From Myxococcales bacterium (GTDB taxonomy: Bacteria > Myxococcota > Myxococcia > Myxococcales > Myxococcaceae): a stretch of DNA of 7,776 bases. The DNA is taken from contig PMBV01000553.1 in NCBI GenBank assembly GCA_003153055.1, forward strand, positions 1 through 7,776, read 5' to 3'. The position numbers and the translations under genes were made by a program. The stretch's first letter is position 1, and each line of letters begins with the position of its first letter. The notes under the pieces are model-generated. The model worked only from the letters and a program-made list of their open reading frames with translations. It was not told the DNA's origin and did no database searches. This document shows positions 1 through 6,360 of the stretch, one piece after another.

Positions 1-1905
1 AACGACTGCACCAAGTACTTCTCGCCCACGCTCCAGCACACCACCGGAGTCTGCGACACTTCTCCAGCCTTCCCTTCCTGTGTCATGGGCCCGTGCCTCA
101 CCGAGACGGTGGGGGGGACCGTGTACGAATGGGTCGACGTCAATGGCGATCGGTCTGATGGCTGCGAGTGCCGCCGGGTGCAGGGGAACGTGTCGATGGA
201 CCCGCCTGATCGGTTGCCCTCGGCCAGCGGCGGGCCGTCGTGGGTCGACGAGAACTGCGATGGCATCGACGGGGTGCTCACCGACGCCATCTTCGTGTCG
301 TCCACAGCGTCCGCGGGAGGGAACGGCACTCGCACCCAGCCGCTGCAGACCATCAACCAGGGGCTCCTGGCGATGCAGGCGCAAGGCAAGCGCTACGTCT
401 TGGTGGCCCAGGGCCTGTACCGGGAGGACGTGCGGCTGTTCGACGGCGCTCAGCTCTTCGGCGGCTACTCCCTCGACTTCTTCAAGCGCGACCCCAAGCT
501 ACACCCCACCCAGTTGTTGGGCGTGCAGCCCTCGAGCGGGGCCTTGGCCGCCCTGCACGCCGAGGCCCTGGGCAGCGGGTCCGCCGAGACGGTGGTGGCT
601 GGCTTCACCATCGTCGGGTGGGACGTGGCCATCACCACCGCTGACGGGGCCCCGGGCGAGCCGTCGATCGCGGTGTACCTGAAAGACGTCGGGCCTCATT
701 TCGTGCTCGCGAGCTGTGACGTCATCGCCGGGCGGGGAGGCCGTGGCGGGCGCGGGCCGACGGGCTCTCAAGGGTACGGCAGGCAGAGCTCGTCGGAGGT
801 CAACGGCGCCACCGGCCTCGACAGCAGATTCTTCAACCTCGGGGTGTGCATCGGGGCCAACCAGCAGCTCGGCGGGGCGGCCGGCACCAACCCCCAGTGC
901 GGCGGTGCCTCCGGAGCACCTGGTGGCGACGTCGTCTGCCCGGGGTACACCTTCCTTGGGAACCAGGGGCAGCAGCAGATGTACGTCGCTCCGCCTTCGA
1001 GCTCGAAGAATGGGCGAGGCGGTTGGGACTGGAGCTACGACACGCTCTCGGGCGCGGGCTGTGGCCACGTCACCGAGTCGGGGTTCCCCTCCAGTATTCA
1101 GCAGCACGACGGAGACGACGGGAAGCCTGGGACAGACGGGCTCGGCGGCCAGGGCGGGGCAGGAGCACTCCTCAGCGCCCGGCACGGCAGCGTGGTGGCC
1201 GGCCGATGGGTCGCCGCTCCGAACGGGGCCAGCGCGGGCGCCTCGGGAACGACCGCCGAGGGCGGAGGCGGAGGCGGAGCGGGCGGTGGGGTGGCCCGGT
1301 TCCTCGTGGCCAATGGGTGCACCGGCTGGCAGATCGGCGCGACCGGGGGTGGCGGGGCGGCTGGTGGCTGCGGCGGAACGGGTGGCCTCTCTGGCGGCGC
1401 GGGTGGCGCCTCGGTGGCCCTCTTCATCGTCTCGTCCACCTCGGGTGCGAGCCTCCCCACGCTGGTGGGCAATCGCTTACAGCGCGGCACCGGCGGCAAT
1501 GGAGGCGAGGGTGGCTTCGGTGGCGCTGGCGGGCTGGGGGGCGCGGGCGGCTTCGGCGGCCTGTCGCACCTGTGGAGCAGTTCCGTCGGCGGGAAGGGCG
1601 GCGAGGGAGGCAACGGCGGCCCTGGCGGCGGAGGCGGCGGTGGCGCGGGTGGCCCATCGTTCGGGGTGTTGGGTTTCAATGTCGACCCGGCGAGCCTGAG
1701 CGCGACCAACACCTTCCTCACGCCGACGTCCGTCGACACCGGTGGCGCGGGGGGGCAGGGTGGGTCCTCACCTGGGCCGGCGTCGTCGACCGGCACGGCG
1801 GGCACTCGAGGGGCCTCGGTCAACGCGCTGGCGCTGACGCCGTGCGGGGGCGTCTGCCCGGCCCAGACGAGCTGTGACTCCAACGGGGTGTGCGTCCCGA
1901 ACTGA
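1..1905 (+). CDS. Secreted glycine-rich protein with MopE-like metal-binding motif (5' end outside window)
   Basis: The reading frame is already open at base 1, so the start and any signal peptide lie upstream; 634 codons are visible. The first ~90 residues are Cys-rich, with a DVNGDRSDGCEC stretch and DENCDGIDG at about residues 83-91, the Asp/Cys pattern of MopE-type putative metal-binding motifs. Residues ~103-158 (GGNGT, then a Thr-Ile and AQGLY, ending LFGGYS) resemble the entry to a DUF1565-like right-handed beta-helix. From about residue 240 to 550 the chain is dominated by GG-x-GG and GGAGG runs, with a short collagen-like stretch (GKPGTDGLGG). It ends in a small four-Cys module (CGGVC..TSC..NGVC). 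This is typical of surface or secreted myxobacterial proteins; adhesion or matrix function is inference. It is convergent with the lipoprotein gene. The secreted glycine-rich class is fairly sure; the exact role is unknown. Confidence 0.88.
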   Translation, partial: NDCTKYFSPTLQHTTGVCDTSPAFPSCVMGPCLTETVGGTVYEWVDVNGDRSDGCECRRVQGNVSMDPPDRLPSASGGPSWVDENCDGIDGVLTDAIFVSSTASAGGNGTRTQPLQTINQGLLAMQAQGKRYVLVAQGLYREDVRLFDGAQLFGGYSLDFFKRDPKLHPTQLLGVQPSSGALAALHAEALGSGSAETVVAGFTIVGWDVAITTADGAPGEPSIAVYLKDVGPHFVLASCDVIAGRGGRGGRGPTGSQGYGRQSSSEVNGATGLDSRFFNLGVCIGANQQLGGAAGTNPQCGGASGAPGGDVVCPGYTFLGNQGQQQMYVAPPSSSKNGRGGWDWSYDTLSGAGCGHVTESGFPSSIQQHDGDDGKPGTDGLGGQGGAGALLSARHGSVVAGRWVAAPNGASAGASGTTAEGGGGGGAGGGVARFLVANGCTGWQIGATGGGGAAGGCGGTGGLSGGAGGASVALFIVSSTSGASLPTLVGNRLQRGTGGNGGEGGFGGAGGLGGAGGFGGLSHLWSSSVGGKGGEGGNGGPGGGGGGGAGGPSFGVLGFNVDPASLSATNTFLTPTSVDTGGAGGQGGSSPGPASSTGTAGTRGASVNALALTPCGGVCPAQTSCDSNGVCVPN

Positions 1906-1932
1906 ACCTCCATCGGGCGTAGCGGCGTGCGT

Positions 1933-2979
1933 CTACCGACGGCGCCAGTCGAGGCAGCCCGCACCGCCGCTGAGGGGTGGTGAGGCGAGCTGTGCGCTGC
2001 CGCCGTCGCGCGAAAAGGCGAACAGCTCGTAGGGCTCGCCGTCTTCGTAGCTGAGCCACTCGCCCCCAGGCACAAAGCGGAAACACTCGGGGGCGCCGCC
2101 GCGGATGTCGAACAGCACGGACACAGCACCGCCGATGCTCACCCTCAACGCGCGCGTGGCGGACTGGTCGTTCATGCCGCGCACCATGAACTCGTCGGCG
2201 AAGGGCGAGCCCGTCGCGCTCACTGCGTTGCGGAAGGCCCCGAACCACGCTGGTGGAACAGCCTCGGTGACGCCGCCGTCGGGCCACCAGTAGAGCAGCG
2301 CCTGCTCGCTGCCGCCGTCAGCTCCGCGCTGGGGGCGCGTGAACAGCAGCAGCCCGTTGCGCAGCACCTCGAGCAGCTCGCCTTCGAAGAGCACCCCGGC
2401 ATCACCGGTGACCAGATCGTACCGTCGGGTGACGGGGCCGCTGAAGTCGGGGTCGTAGGCTCCGTAGACGAGCGATTGGCGGCCGGGCTCCCACGCCCAG
2501 TGATCGGCCTCGCCAACGAATTGCGGGTTGCCGCCACCCAGCGGCACCAGAAAGAGCGCGGTCCCGTCAGTGGCGTCGTCGGTGCCATCGATCGCCAAGC
2601 GGGTCCCGTCAGAAGACCACTCGACCCGACAGGTGCGGTCGCGGTAGCGAGTGCCCTGACGCGTGTGGGCAGGCGCCACCTCACCACTTGGCTCACGCAC
2701 GAAGGCGCGATCACAGTCGGTGAAGGCCAGCCGCGTGGCCTGCGGGTTCCAGCGAGGGCTCGAGAGCGAACCGGTGGTGCCAGCGTCACCATTCTGCACC
2801 AGCAGATCAAAGCCGCCGTCGGTGCGCAGCAGAATGAGGTTGCCCGCTCTGTCGATAGCCGCGGCCTCGAGTGCGCCCGTGTCGAAAGGCCCCCCGTCGC
2901 GGCCGCCGTCGTCACTACAGTTGCAGCCCTGCACGATCGCCATGCAACCGAACACCAAACACCTCTCGCGAAGGCTCAT
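1933..2979 (-). CDS. Putative lipoprotein with TolB/PD40-like beta-propeller repeats
   Basis: 348 residues from the ATG at 2979. A GTG nine codons upstream (3006) is possible, but only the ATG puts a short basic start (MSLRER) immediately before a hydrophobic stretch and a lipobox-like VQGC, with Cys19 as predicted lipidation site; AGGGGG lies about 14 bases upstream. After an Asp/Gly-rich linker the chain shows repeated WD40-like/PD40 blades: SPRWNPQATRLAFTD, VEWSSDGTRLAIDG, WAWEPGRQSLVYGAYD and a last FVPGGEWLSYEDGEPYELF followed by FSRDGG. Such propellers occur in TolB-like envelope proteins and usually mediate protein contacts. No enzyme motif is visible. It is probably anchored to a membrane and facing the periplasm or the cell surface. 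Its 3' end meets the glycine-rich gene tail to tail, so the two are not co-transcribed. Family assignment rests on pattern reading only. Confidence 0.85.
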   Translation of the reverse strand: MSLRERCLVFGCMAIVQGCNCSDDGGRDGGPFDTGALEAAAIDRAGNLILLRTDGGFDLLVQNGDAGTTGSLSSPRWNPQATRLAFTDCDRAFVREPSGEVAPAHTRQGTRYRDRTCRVEWSSDGTRLAIDGTDDATDGTALFLVPLGGGNPQFVGEADHWAWEPGRQSLVYGAYDPDFSGPVTRRYDLVTGDAGVLFEGELLEVLRNGLLLFTRPQRGADGGSEQALLYWWPDGGVTEAVPPAWFGAFRNAVSATGSPFADEFMVRGMNDQSATRALRVSIGGAVSVLFDIRGGAPECFRFVPGGEWLSYEDGEPYELFAFSRDGGSAQLASPPLSGGAGCLDWRRR

Positions 2980-3000
2980 GGTTTCGCACGCAATCCCCCT

Positions 3001-3025
3001 GGGCACACGCTGTCAAGCGTGGCCC
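3001..3025. other. Stem-loop upstream of the lipoprotein gene
   Basis: CACGCT (3006-3011) and AGCGTG (3016-3021) form a perfect 6-bp stem with a GTCA loop; the flanking GGGC (3001-3004) and GCCC (3022-3025) extend it to 10 bp with one bulged A. On the minus strand the loop contains TTGACA (3016 to 3011), a good -35 match, but no convincing -10 hexamer follows at 17 bases. It lies 22 bases before the lipoprotein start and about 90 bases after the stop of the AraC relic. It has no T-run on either side, so a classical terminator is unlikely; an operator or leader hairpin is possible. Confidence 0.35.
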
Positions 3026-3117
3026 CTCAGCGATCGCCGCTCATGAGGCGGGTCCGGCCGTGGGAGGCAGCGAGGAGCTTGCGACCGGCTTGCACCCGGC
3101 CAGTGCGGCTCGGGCCC

Positions 3118-3855
3118 CTACGCCGCCAAGGGGTTCTCGGCACGGGCGAGGGTTGGACAGCTGGGACGAGGGAGCACCGCCGCCTCGAGGTGCACGAAGT
3201 TCGATACGTCACCAAAGCCCACGTCGAGGGCGACGTCGGTGATCGATCGATCCTCAGCGGCGAGCAGCCGGGCGGCGTGGCGGAGGCGAGCGCGGACCAG
3301 GTACTGGTGCGGCGTGGCGCCCACCACGCTCGAGAGCAGCCGCAAGAAATGAAACGGGCTGAGGCCGACCTGCTCGGCAGTGGCCTTCAGGTCGACGTCC
3401 TGGTCGGAATGGGCGTCGAGCCACAGGGCCGCAGCGACCGCGCGACGGCGCTCCTTTCCACCCGTGGTGGGAGATCGGAGGGCGCGGCCGGTGGCGGAGC
3501 CCATCATGCGAGCGGTGAGCCACAGGCCGACCTCGTCGAGGCCGACGTCGCTGTGGCCCGCGATTGCCGAGTGGGCGAGTTCTCCCAGCACCATCAGCGC
3601 GGCCAGGGGCGGGAGGCTCACGGCGGCCCACACCTCCGGGCGATCGTCGATGGTGTCCACCAGATCGGGCGTGAGGTGGAAGCACAGGCAGTGGTCTCCC
3701 TGACCGTGGTGCTCGTGGGTGCACATGTACTCGTCACCTGCGCGGCCGATGAGGACGGAGCCGGCGACGAGCTCGTGGCGGAGCCCGCGGCAGAGGCAGC
3801 CGAAGCTCCCTCCGAGCCCGTACGACACCGAGAAGTTGCCGTGCACCTCGGTGAT
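3118..3855 (-). pseudogene. AraC-family transcriptional regulator, truncated at both ends
   Basis: The frame encodes an AraC-type regulator: an N-terminal cupin-like sensor part ([17 protein letters not shown], then a [11 protein letters not shown] stretch) and a C-terminal double HTH, with helix region one near [20 protein letters not shown] and region two near [17 protein letters not shown]. It lacks a credible start. Homology is visible from ITEVHG at 3855, but upstream the frame runs through SDR sequence in another reading frame to a TGA at 3898-3900. The only start-like codon is a GTG at 3846, which is the Val of EVHG inside the domain, without a proper ribosome site. At the 3' end the usual R-T-F-R-R...G-x-S-P-R-x-F/Y-R block after SNFV is replaced by [11 protein letters not shown] and a stop at 3118-3120. 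A neighbouring frame reads TSRRRCS at that place, suggesting indels. I therefore call it a non-functional relic; a translated, defective regulator cannot be excluded. Confidence 0.75.
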
Positions 3856-3857
3856 GC

Positions 3858-4063
3858 CCCACGCCCTCGAAGAGCGTCGGGCCGGGGAGCACGCTGTTCA
3901 CCGTCACCCGGGTCCCCGAGGCGCTCTCGGCGAGCCCGCGGGAGCAACGCGCGAGACAGCCGGACCCCGCTCATCACGTTCATCTCGAAGAAGCGCAGCC
4001 AGTCGGCGTCGGAGATCTCTGCGAAGGCCTTGGGCTCGAAGGTGCCGCGTTGTTGATGAGATG
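3858..4063 (-). pseudogene. Short-chain dehydrogenase/reductase (SDR) relic with internal deletion
   Basis: Three pieces of one SDR protein lie in order on the minus strand but in different frames. HLINNA (about 4063-4046) reads into GTFEPKAFAEISDADWLRFF only if one G is restored in the run near 4043-4048, rebuilding the classical NNAG motif. The second piece continues through MNVMSGVRLSRALLP to about 3940. A third, shifted by two bases, starts about 3943 with [20 protein letters not shown] and goes on through GPTLFEGVG to 3858. In intact relatives roughly 40 residues separate the second and third pieces; these carry the catalytic Ser and the Tyr-x3-Lys, so both are missing. The N-terminal Gly-rich cofactor motif is not found upstream, and the C-terminus is cut off at the AraC junction. 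It is clearly a dead gene. The deletion size is from memory of the family, not an alignment. Confidence 0.82.
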
Positions 4064-4224
4064 GAACCGTTCTCGATGAACCATTCGATGGGGCCGAGGA
4101 GTGGGTAGAGGCGTACCGCGGAAGTGGAGGCGACAGGGCTGCTGCGTACGCGGTCGCGAGACTCGACGGCACGAAGCCCAGAGACGACTCCGCGACACGG
4201 GAGCGAAGCGGGGGGTACCATCAA
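4064..4224. other. Intergenic stretch between SDR relic and membrane protein gene
   Basis: No gene is recognised. It should contain the promoter of the plus-strand membrane protein, but I see no convincing -35/-10 pair. The minus strand reads LYPLLGPIEWFIENG at about 4115-4066 just upstream of the SDR piece. It looks protein-like, but I cannot match it to the missing SDR N-terminus. Confidence 0.3.
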
Positions 4225-5352
4225 GTGGTGCGAGCGCCCGGCCCCTCATCCCGCGCCTGGAAGGCGAACCTGGCGTCACCCCGCTCGGCCTACGCGGCGC
4301 CAGCGGCGCTGATGGTCACCGCGATGGTCGCGATCTCCGCCTCCCAGGCCTCTGCGGTGCCCCTGCCGGGGTGGGCTCGCCCCCTCCTCCTCGGCGCCGG
4401 CATCGCTGCGGTGCTGGGCTGCTGGGTCACCTGGGCCCGGGCGGCGACCGGGCGAAGCGGACGCGTCGCCATCGAAGGTGGACGCCTCGTGGTTGGCGAA
4501 CACGAGGTGCCGCTCCGTGGGGCACGGCTCCGGCTCGCCTCCTGGCAAATCCCGCACGTCTGGCTGAACCAGGGCACGGTCGCCCTGGTGGACCAGGGCC
4601 GCGCCGCCCTTGCCATCGCGGGTCGCGACCACGCCCTCGGCGAGGCCCCTTCCGCCTCGCCGACTTACCGCATCGACGCGACGCTCGAGGCGGGTGACTT
4701 CGCCGACTTCTTGCGGGAGCTCCGGTCCATGCTGCCGCCACCGCCTGCGGCGGCCCCGGGCGCGGCAGCGATGGAGATCATGCTCCACCCATCGACCGCG
4801 CGCGCCGGCTTGCGCTCGATGATGCCGTGGCTTCAAACCATCGCCGCGATGTGCGTGCTGGGCCCCGTGCTGGGAATCTATAGCCAGCGCGTTCCCTCAC
4901 CGTTCGCCAGCGGTGCCGTCGCGGTGGTCCTCGTCGCGATGGTCGCGACCGGGCTGTACCGCACGGTTCGAGCCGCGACTCGGCGGCCGCCGCCTTCCTT
5001 TCGCATGACCCTGGCGGATGGCTGGATCACGCTCCTCGGAGGAACGACCGGAGCTGTGCTCGAGCGCGACCCGGCGTCGGAGGTTCGGCGCGAGCGGAAG
5101 CTGTACTCGGCGGGGCGCGCTGCGATTCGCTTCCCCATGGTGAAGCTCCGCTTCCGGAGCGGCCGGACCTTGAGCATCGGCGCGCTGGACGACCGGTTCG
5201 GTTGGCCCCTGAAGGTCCGCCGCTCCTGGTGGACGCCGCGGTACGCAGTCGGTGGGCCAGACTGGGAGGCGCTGGTGGACGCCCTCCAGCTCCGTTCCGA
5301 CACACCCGACGCCCCGATCTCGTCGGTGTGGCAGCGGCACTCGCCGTACTGA
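4225..5352 (+). CDS. Four-helix membrane protein with two similar halves (helical hairpin plus PH-like domain)
   Basis: 375 residues. Two hydrophobic segments (~24-45 and 51-71) form a hairpin, followed by a soluble stretch (~79-172) beginning GRVAIEGGRLVVGEHEVPLR and ending DFADFLRELRSML. A Pro/Ala linker (PPPPAAAPGAA) leads to a second hairpin (~199-219 and 226-247) and a second soluble stretch (~258-357) beginning FRMTLADGWITLLGG and ending DWEALVDALQL. The matching order suggests internal duplication of one hairpin-plus-domain unit; the alternating beta-like strands closed by an amphipathic helix resemble bacterial PH-like domains. The start is GTG at 4225 (GTG at 4228 equally possible), about 9 bases after a GGGGGG run; ATG at 4312 would cut into the first helix. 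I recognise no named family or enzyme motif. Codon use is normal for the window and the frame is intact, so the gene is probably active at the inner membrane. Confidence 0.82.
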   Translation: MVRAPGPSSRAWKANLASPRSAYAAPAALMVTAMVAISASQASAVPLPGWARPLLLGAGIAAVLGCWVTWARAATGRSGRVAIEGGRLVVGEHEVPLRGARLRLASWQIPHVWLNQGTVALVDQGRAALAIAGRDHALGEAPSASPTYRIDATLEAGDFADFLRELRSMLPPPPAAAPGAAAMEIMLHPSTARAGLRSMMPWLQTIAAMCVLGPVLGIYSQRVPSPFASGAVAVVLVAMVATGLYRTVRAATRRPPPSFRMTLADGWITLLGGTTGAVLERDPASEVRRERKLYSAGRAAIRFPMVKLRFRSGRTLSIGALDDRFGWPLKVRRSWWTPRYAVGGPDWEALVDALQLRSDTPDAPISSVWQRHSPY

Positions 5353-5520
5353 CCCACGGCTCCCGAGAAGAGGAGCGTCGAGAAGGGAAACTGCTTCACC
5401 GCGTGCTCCACCCCGGCCCGGAGCGCCAGGGAGGCGGCCACGGTTGGAAAACGGATCGTGCCTCGGCGATGGAGAACACGCCGACGGTGAGCCCGGGCTC
5501 TTCGGCCAACGAGTCAGACC
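5345..5520 (-). pseudogene. Possible frameshifted fragment of unknown gene
   Basis: Between the membrane protein and the Uma2 fragment the minus strand reads EEPGLTVGVFSIAEARSVF in one frame and, if one base is skipped at the TTTT near 5453-5457, TVAASLALRAGVEHAVKQFP and then FSTLLFSGAVGQ in the next. Both parts look more protein-like than random GC-rich sequence, but I cannot name a family and cannot show that they belong together. It could equally be noncoding. The plus strand here also carries an alternating GC tract followed by eight Cs (5536-5553), a likely slippage site. Confidence 0.22.
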
Positions 5521-5567
5521 TGTCTGGCTCCTCGACGCGCGCGCGCCCCCCCCGGTAAGCTTCTCGC

Positions 5568-5621
5568 ATGAGGCCGCTCGCCAAACTCCCCACCTACGAG
5601 GACCTCCTCGCCCTCCCCGCC
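5568..5621 (+). pseudogene. Uma2-family (DUF820) nuclease gene, N-terminal 18 codons only
   Basis: From the ATG at 5568 the frame reads MRPLAKLPTYEDLLALPA, which matches the characteristic opening of Uma2 family putative endonucleases (x-TYEDLLALP, normally followed by a GEIIDGEL-type segment). Instead, after base ~5621 the frame runs into the reverse complement of a toxin gene and stops at a TGA at 5694-5696 after 24 unrelated residues. The catalytic core (PD-(D/E)xK-like) is entirely missing. The start region is preserved, so the piece may still be transcribed. The identification rests on 18 residues and is fairly good because the motif is distinctive. Confidence 0.6.
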
Positions 5622-5881
5622 ACCTCAACCCGCCGGCCCTCGATTCGGTGGATCAGGCGCCACGGCGCGGCGTTCAGCTCAAGCCAGGCCTGAATGCCTT
5701 GCTGGGCCAACTCGGGCACGGCGTGGCCTCGCTTCGGGAAATGCTCCAGGGAGCGAGCAAGGGCCTCGATGCGGTCCGCGACCTTGAGGGCGTTGAGGGG
5801 GCTCTCGGCCGCGATGTAGTCGATGATGCGAGTGAGGTCGTCGCTGGCCACCGACGCCCACCGCACCGAGTAGCGCTTCAC
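5594..5881 (-). CDS. RelE/ParE-family toxin, C-terminus replaced (probably inactive)
   Basis: The 95-residue frame starts with a GTG at 5881 that overlaps the antitoxin stop in GTGA, a coupling typical of antitoxin-toxin pairs. The fold signature of ParE/RelE toxins is present: an N-terminal strand (MKRYSVRWASVASDDL), helices (LTRIIDYIAAESPLNALKVA, then IEALARSLEHFPKRG) and the strand region WLELNAAPWRLIHRIEGRRV. Relatives normally continue with a last strand and helix of about 15-20 residues, roughly V-L-A-V-x-D-x-R-R-D/N-L. Here the chain becomes AGRARRSS and stops, because from about 5620 it reads the antisense of the Uma2 start. Loss of the final strand probably removes or weakens toxicity. 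RelE toxins cleave ribosome-bound mRNA and ParE toxins target gyrase; which applies here cannot be told. Confidence 0.72.
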   Translation of the reverse strand: MKRYSVRWASVASDDLTRIIDYIAAESPLNALKVADRIEALARSLEHFPKRGHAVPELAQQGIQAWLELNAAPWRLIHRIEGRRVEVAGRARRSS

Positions 5882-6144
5882 CGCGCAGCGAGCCGCTTGC
5901 GGAGGCCCCTGAAGACACGATGCTGCGAGATGGACCGTCCCCGCGCCAGGTCGCGCTCGCTTTGGGCCACCACCTTCAGCATGGCCAGCGACCGCCGCAT
6001 GGCCTCGTAGGAGGCGAGGTCCCCCTGCAGCACCGCCGTGCCCTCCCCATTCTTGGTGATCGTTATGGCCTCGCCAGACTCCCTCGCCGCTTCGATGACC
6101 TCAGCGAGGTGGGCCTTCACGCGGGAGGCAGTGCGCGTGCTCAT
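5878..6144 (-). CDS. Phd/YefM-family antitoxin
   Basis: 88 residues from the ATG at 6144. The N-terminal half, with SRVKAHLAEVIEAARESGEA followed by ITITKNGEGTAVLQ and DLASYEAM, follows the Phd/YefM pattern: a start that dimerises and binds DNA, then the strand-turn ITKNG and the LxSYE helix. The C-terminal part (SLAMLKVVAQSERDLARG to the end) would be the toxin-neutralising tail. The stop (TGA, 5878-5880) overlaps the toxin GTG by four bases, giving antitoxin-first order and translational coupling. Antitoxins of this family repress their own operon; overlapping palindromes sit 7-18 bases upstream of the start. The frame is intact although its toxin partner is truncated. No strong ribosome site is visible upstream. 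Confidence 0.85.
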   Translation of the reverse strand: MSTRTASRVKAHLAEVIEAARESGEAITITKNGEGTAVLQGDLASYEAMRRSLAMLKVVAQSERDLARGRSISQHRVFRGLRKRLAAR

Positions 6145-6150
6145 GGTCCA

Positions 6151-6162
6151 ACCATGGTACCA
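6151..6162. promoter_or_regulatory. Overlapping palindromes upstream of antitoxin, candidate autoregulatory operator
   Basis: ACCATGGT (6151-6158) and TGGTACCA (6155-6162) are two perfect 8-bp palindromes sharing four bases, ending seven bases before the antitoxin ATG on the minus strand. Phd/YefM antitoxins bind short palindromes near their own promoter, so this is a plausible operator. Short palindromes arise by chance, and no -10/-35 pair was recognised next to it. Confidence 0.4.
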
Positions 6163-6360
6163 GATTCCGACCCACGCTTCAGGTGCGCCGCGTGGCCGGG
6201 CATCGACGCGTTCTCTTCGAGCGACGAGCTCAGCGCTCGAAGTCGACCCCACCCCGGGCGAGGCAGTGACGCCGCGCACCAGCGTCCCGCCGGCTGGGGG
6301 AAGAAGACGGTCGCGCCCGAGGCCAAGAGGTAGAAGGAGCGAAACACCCGCGCGCTCAGC
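6163..6360. other. Stretch without recognisable gene between antitoxin and ATP-grasp fragment
   Basis: All six frames give Arg/Pro/Ser-rich, shadow-like translations. It must include the promoter of the antitoxin-toxin operon (minus strand). In the ATP-grasp frame a TAG at 6331-6333 closes the reading upstream, and I see no matching upstream domain in other frames. Confidence 0.3.

Noticed and set aside
846..1877. 343-codon Arg/Gly-rich frame inside the glycine-rich gene
   Set aside because: It is an out-of-frame reading of the GGC-rich repeats, low in complexity and without a ribosome site.
1906..1932. Bidirectional terminator between the convergent genes
   Set aside because: Only a four-base stem (GTAG/CTAC, 1919-1936) and no T-run is present; too weak to call.
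1098..2129. 343-codon Pro-rich open frame on the minus strand opposite the glycine-rich gene
   Set aside because: It is the antisense of GGC/GGT glycine codons (giving Pro/Ala) and overlaps two better genes; long antisense frames are normal at this GC content.
2476..4056. 526-codon open frame on the plus strand
   Set aside because: It runs antisense through the lipoprotein and AraC coding sequence, has no domain signature, and changes composition with the genes beneath it.
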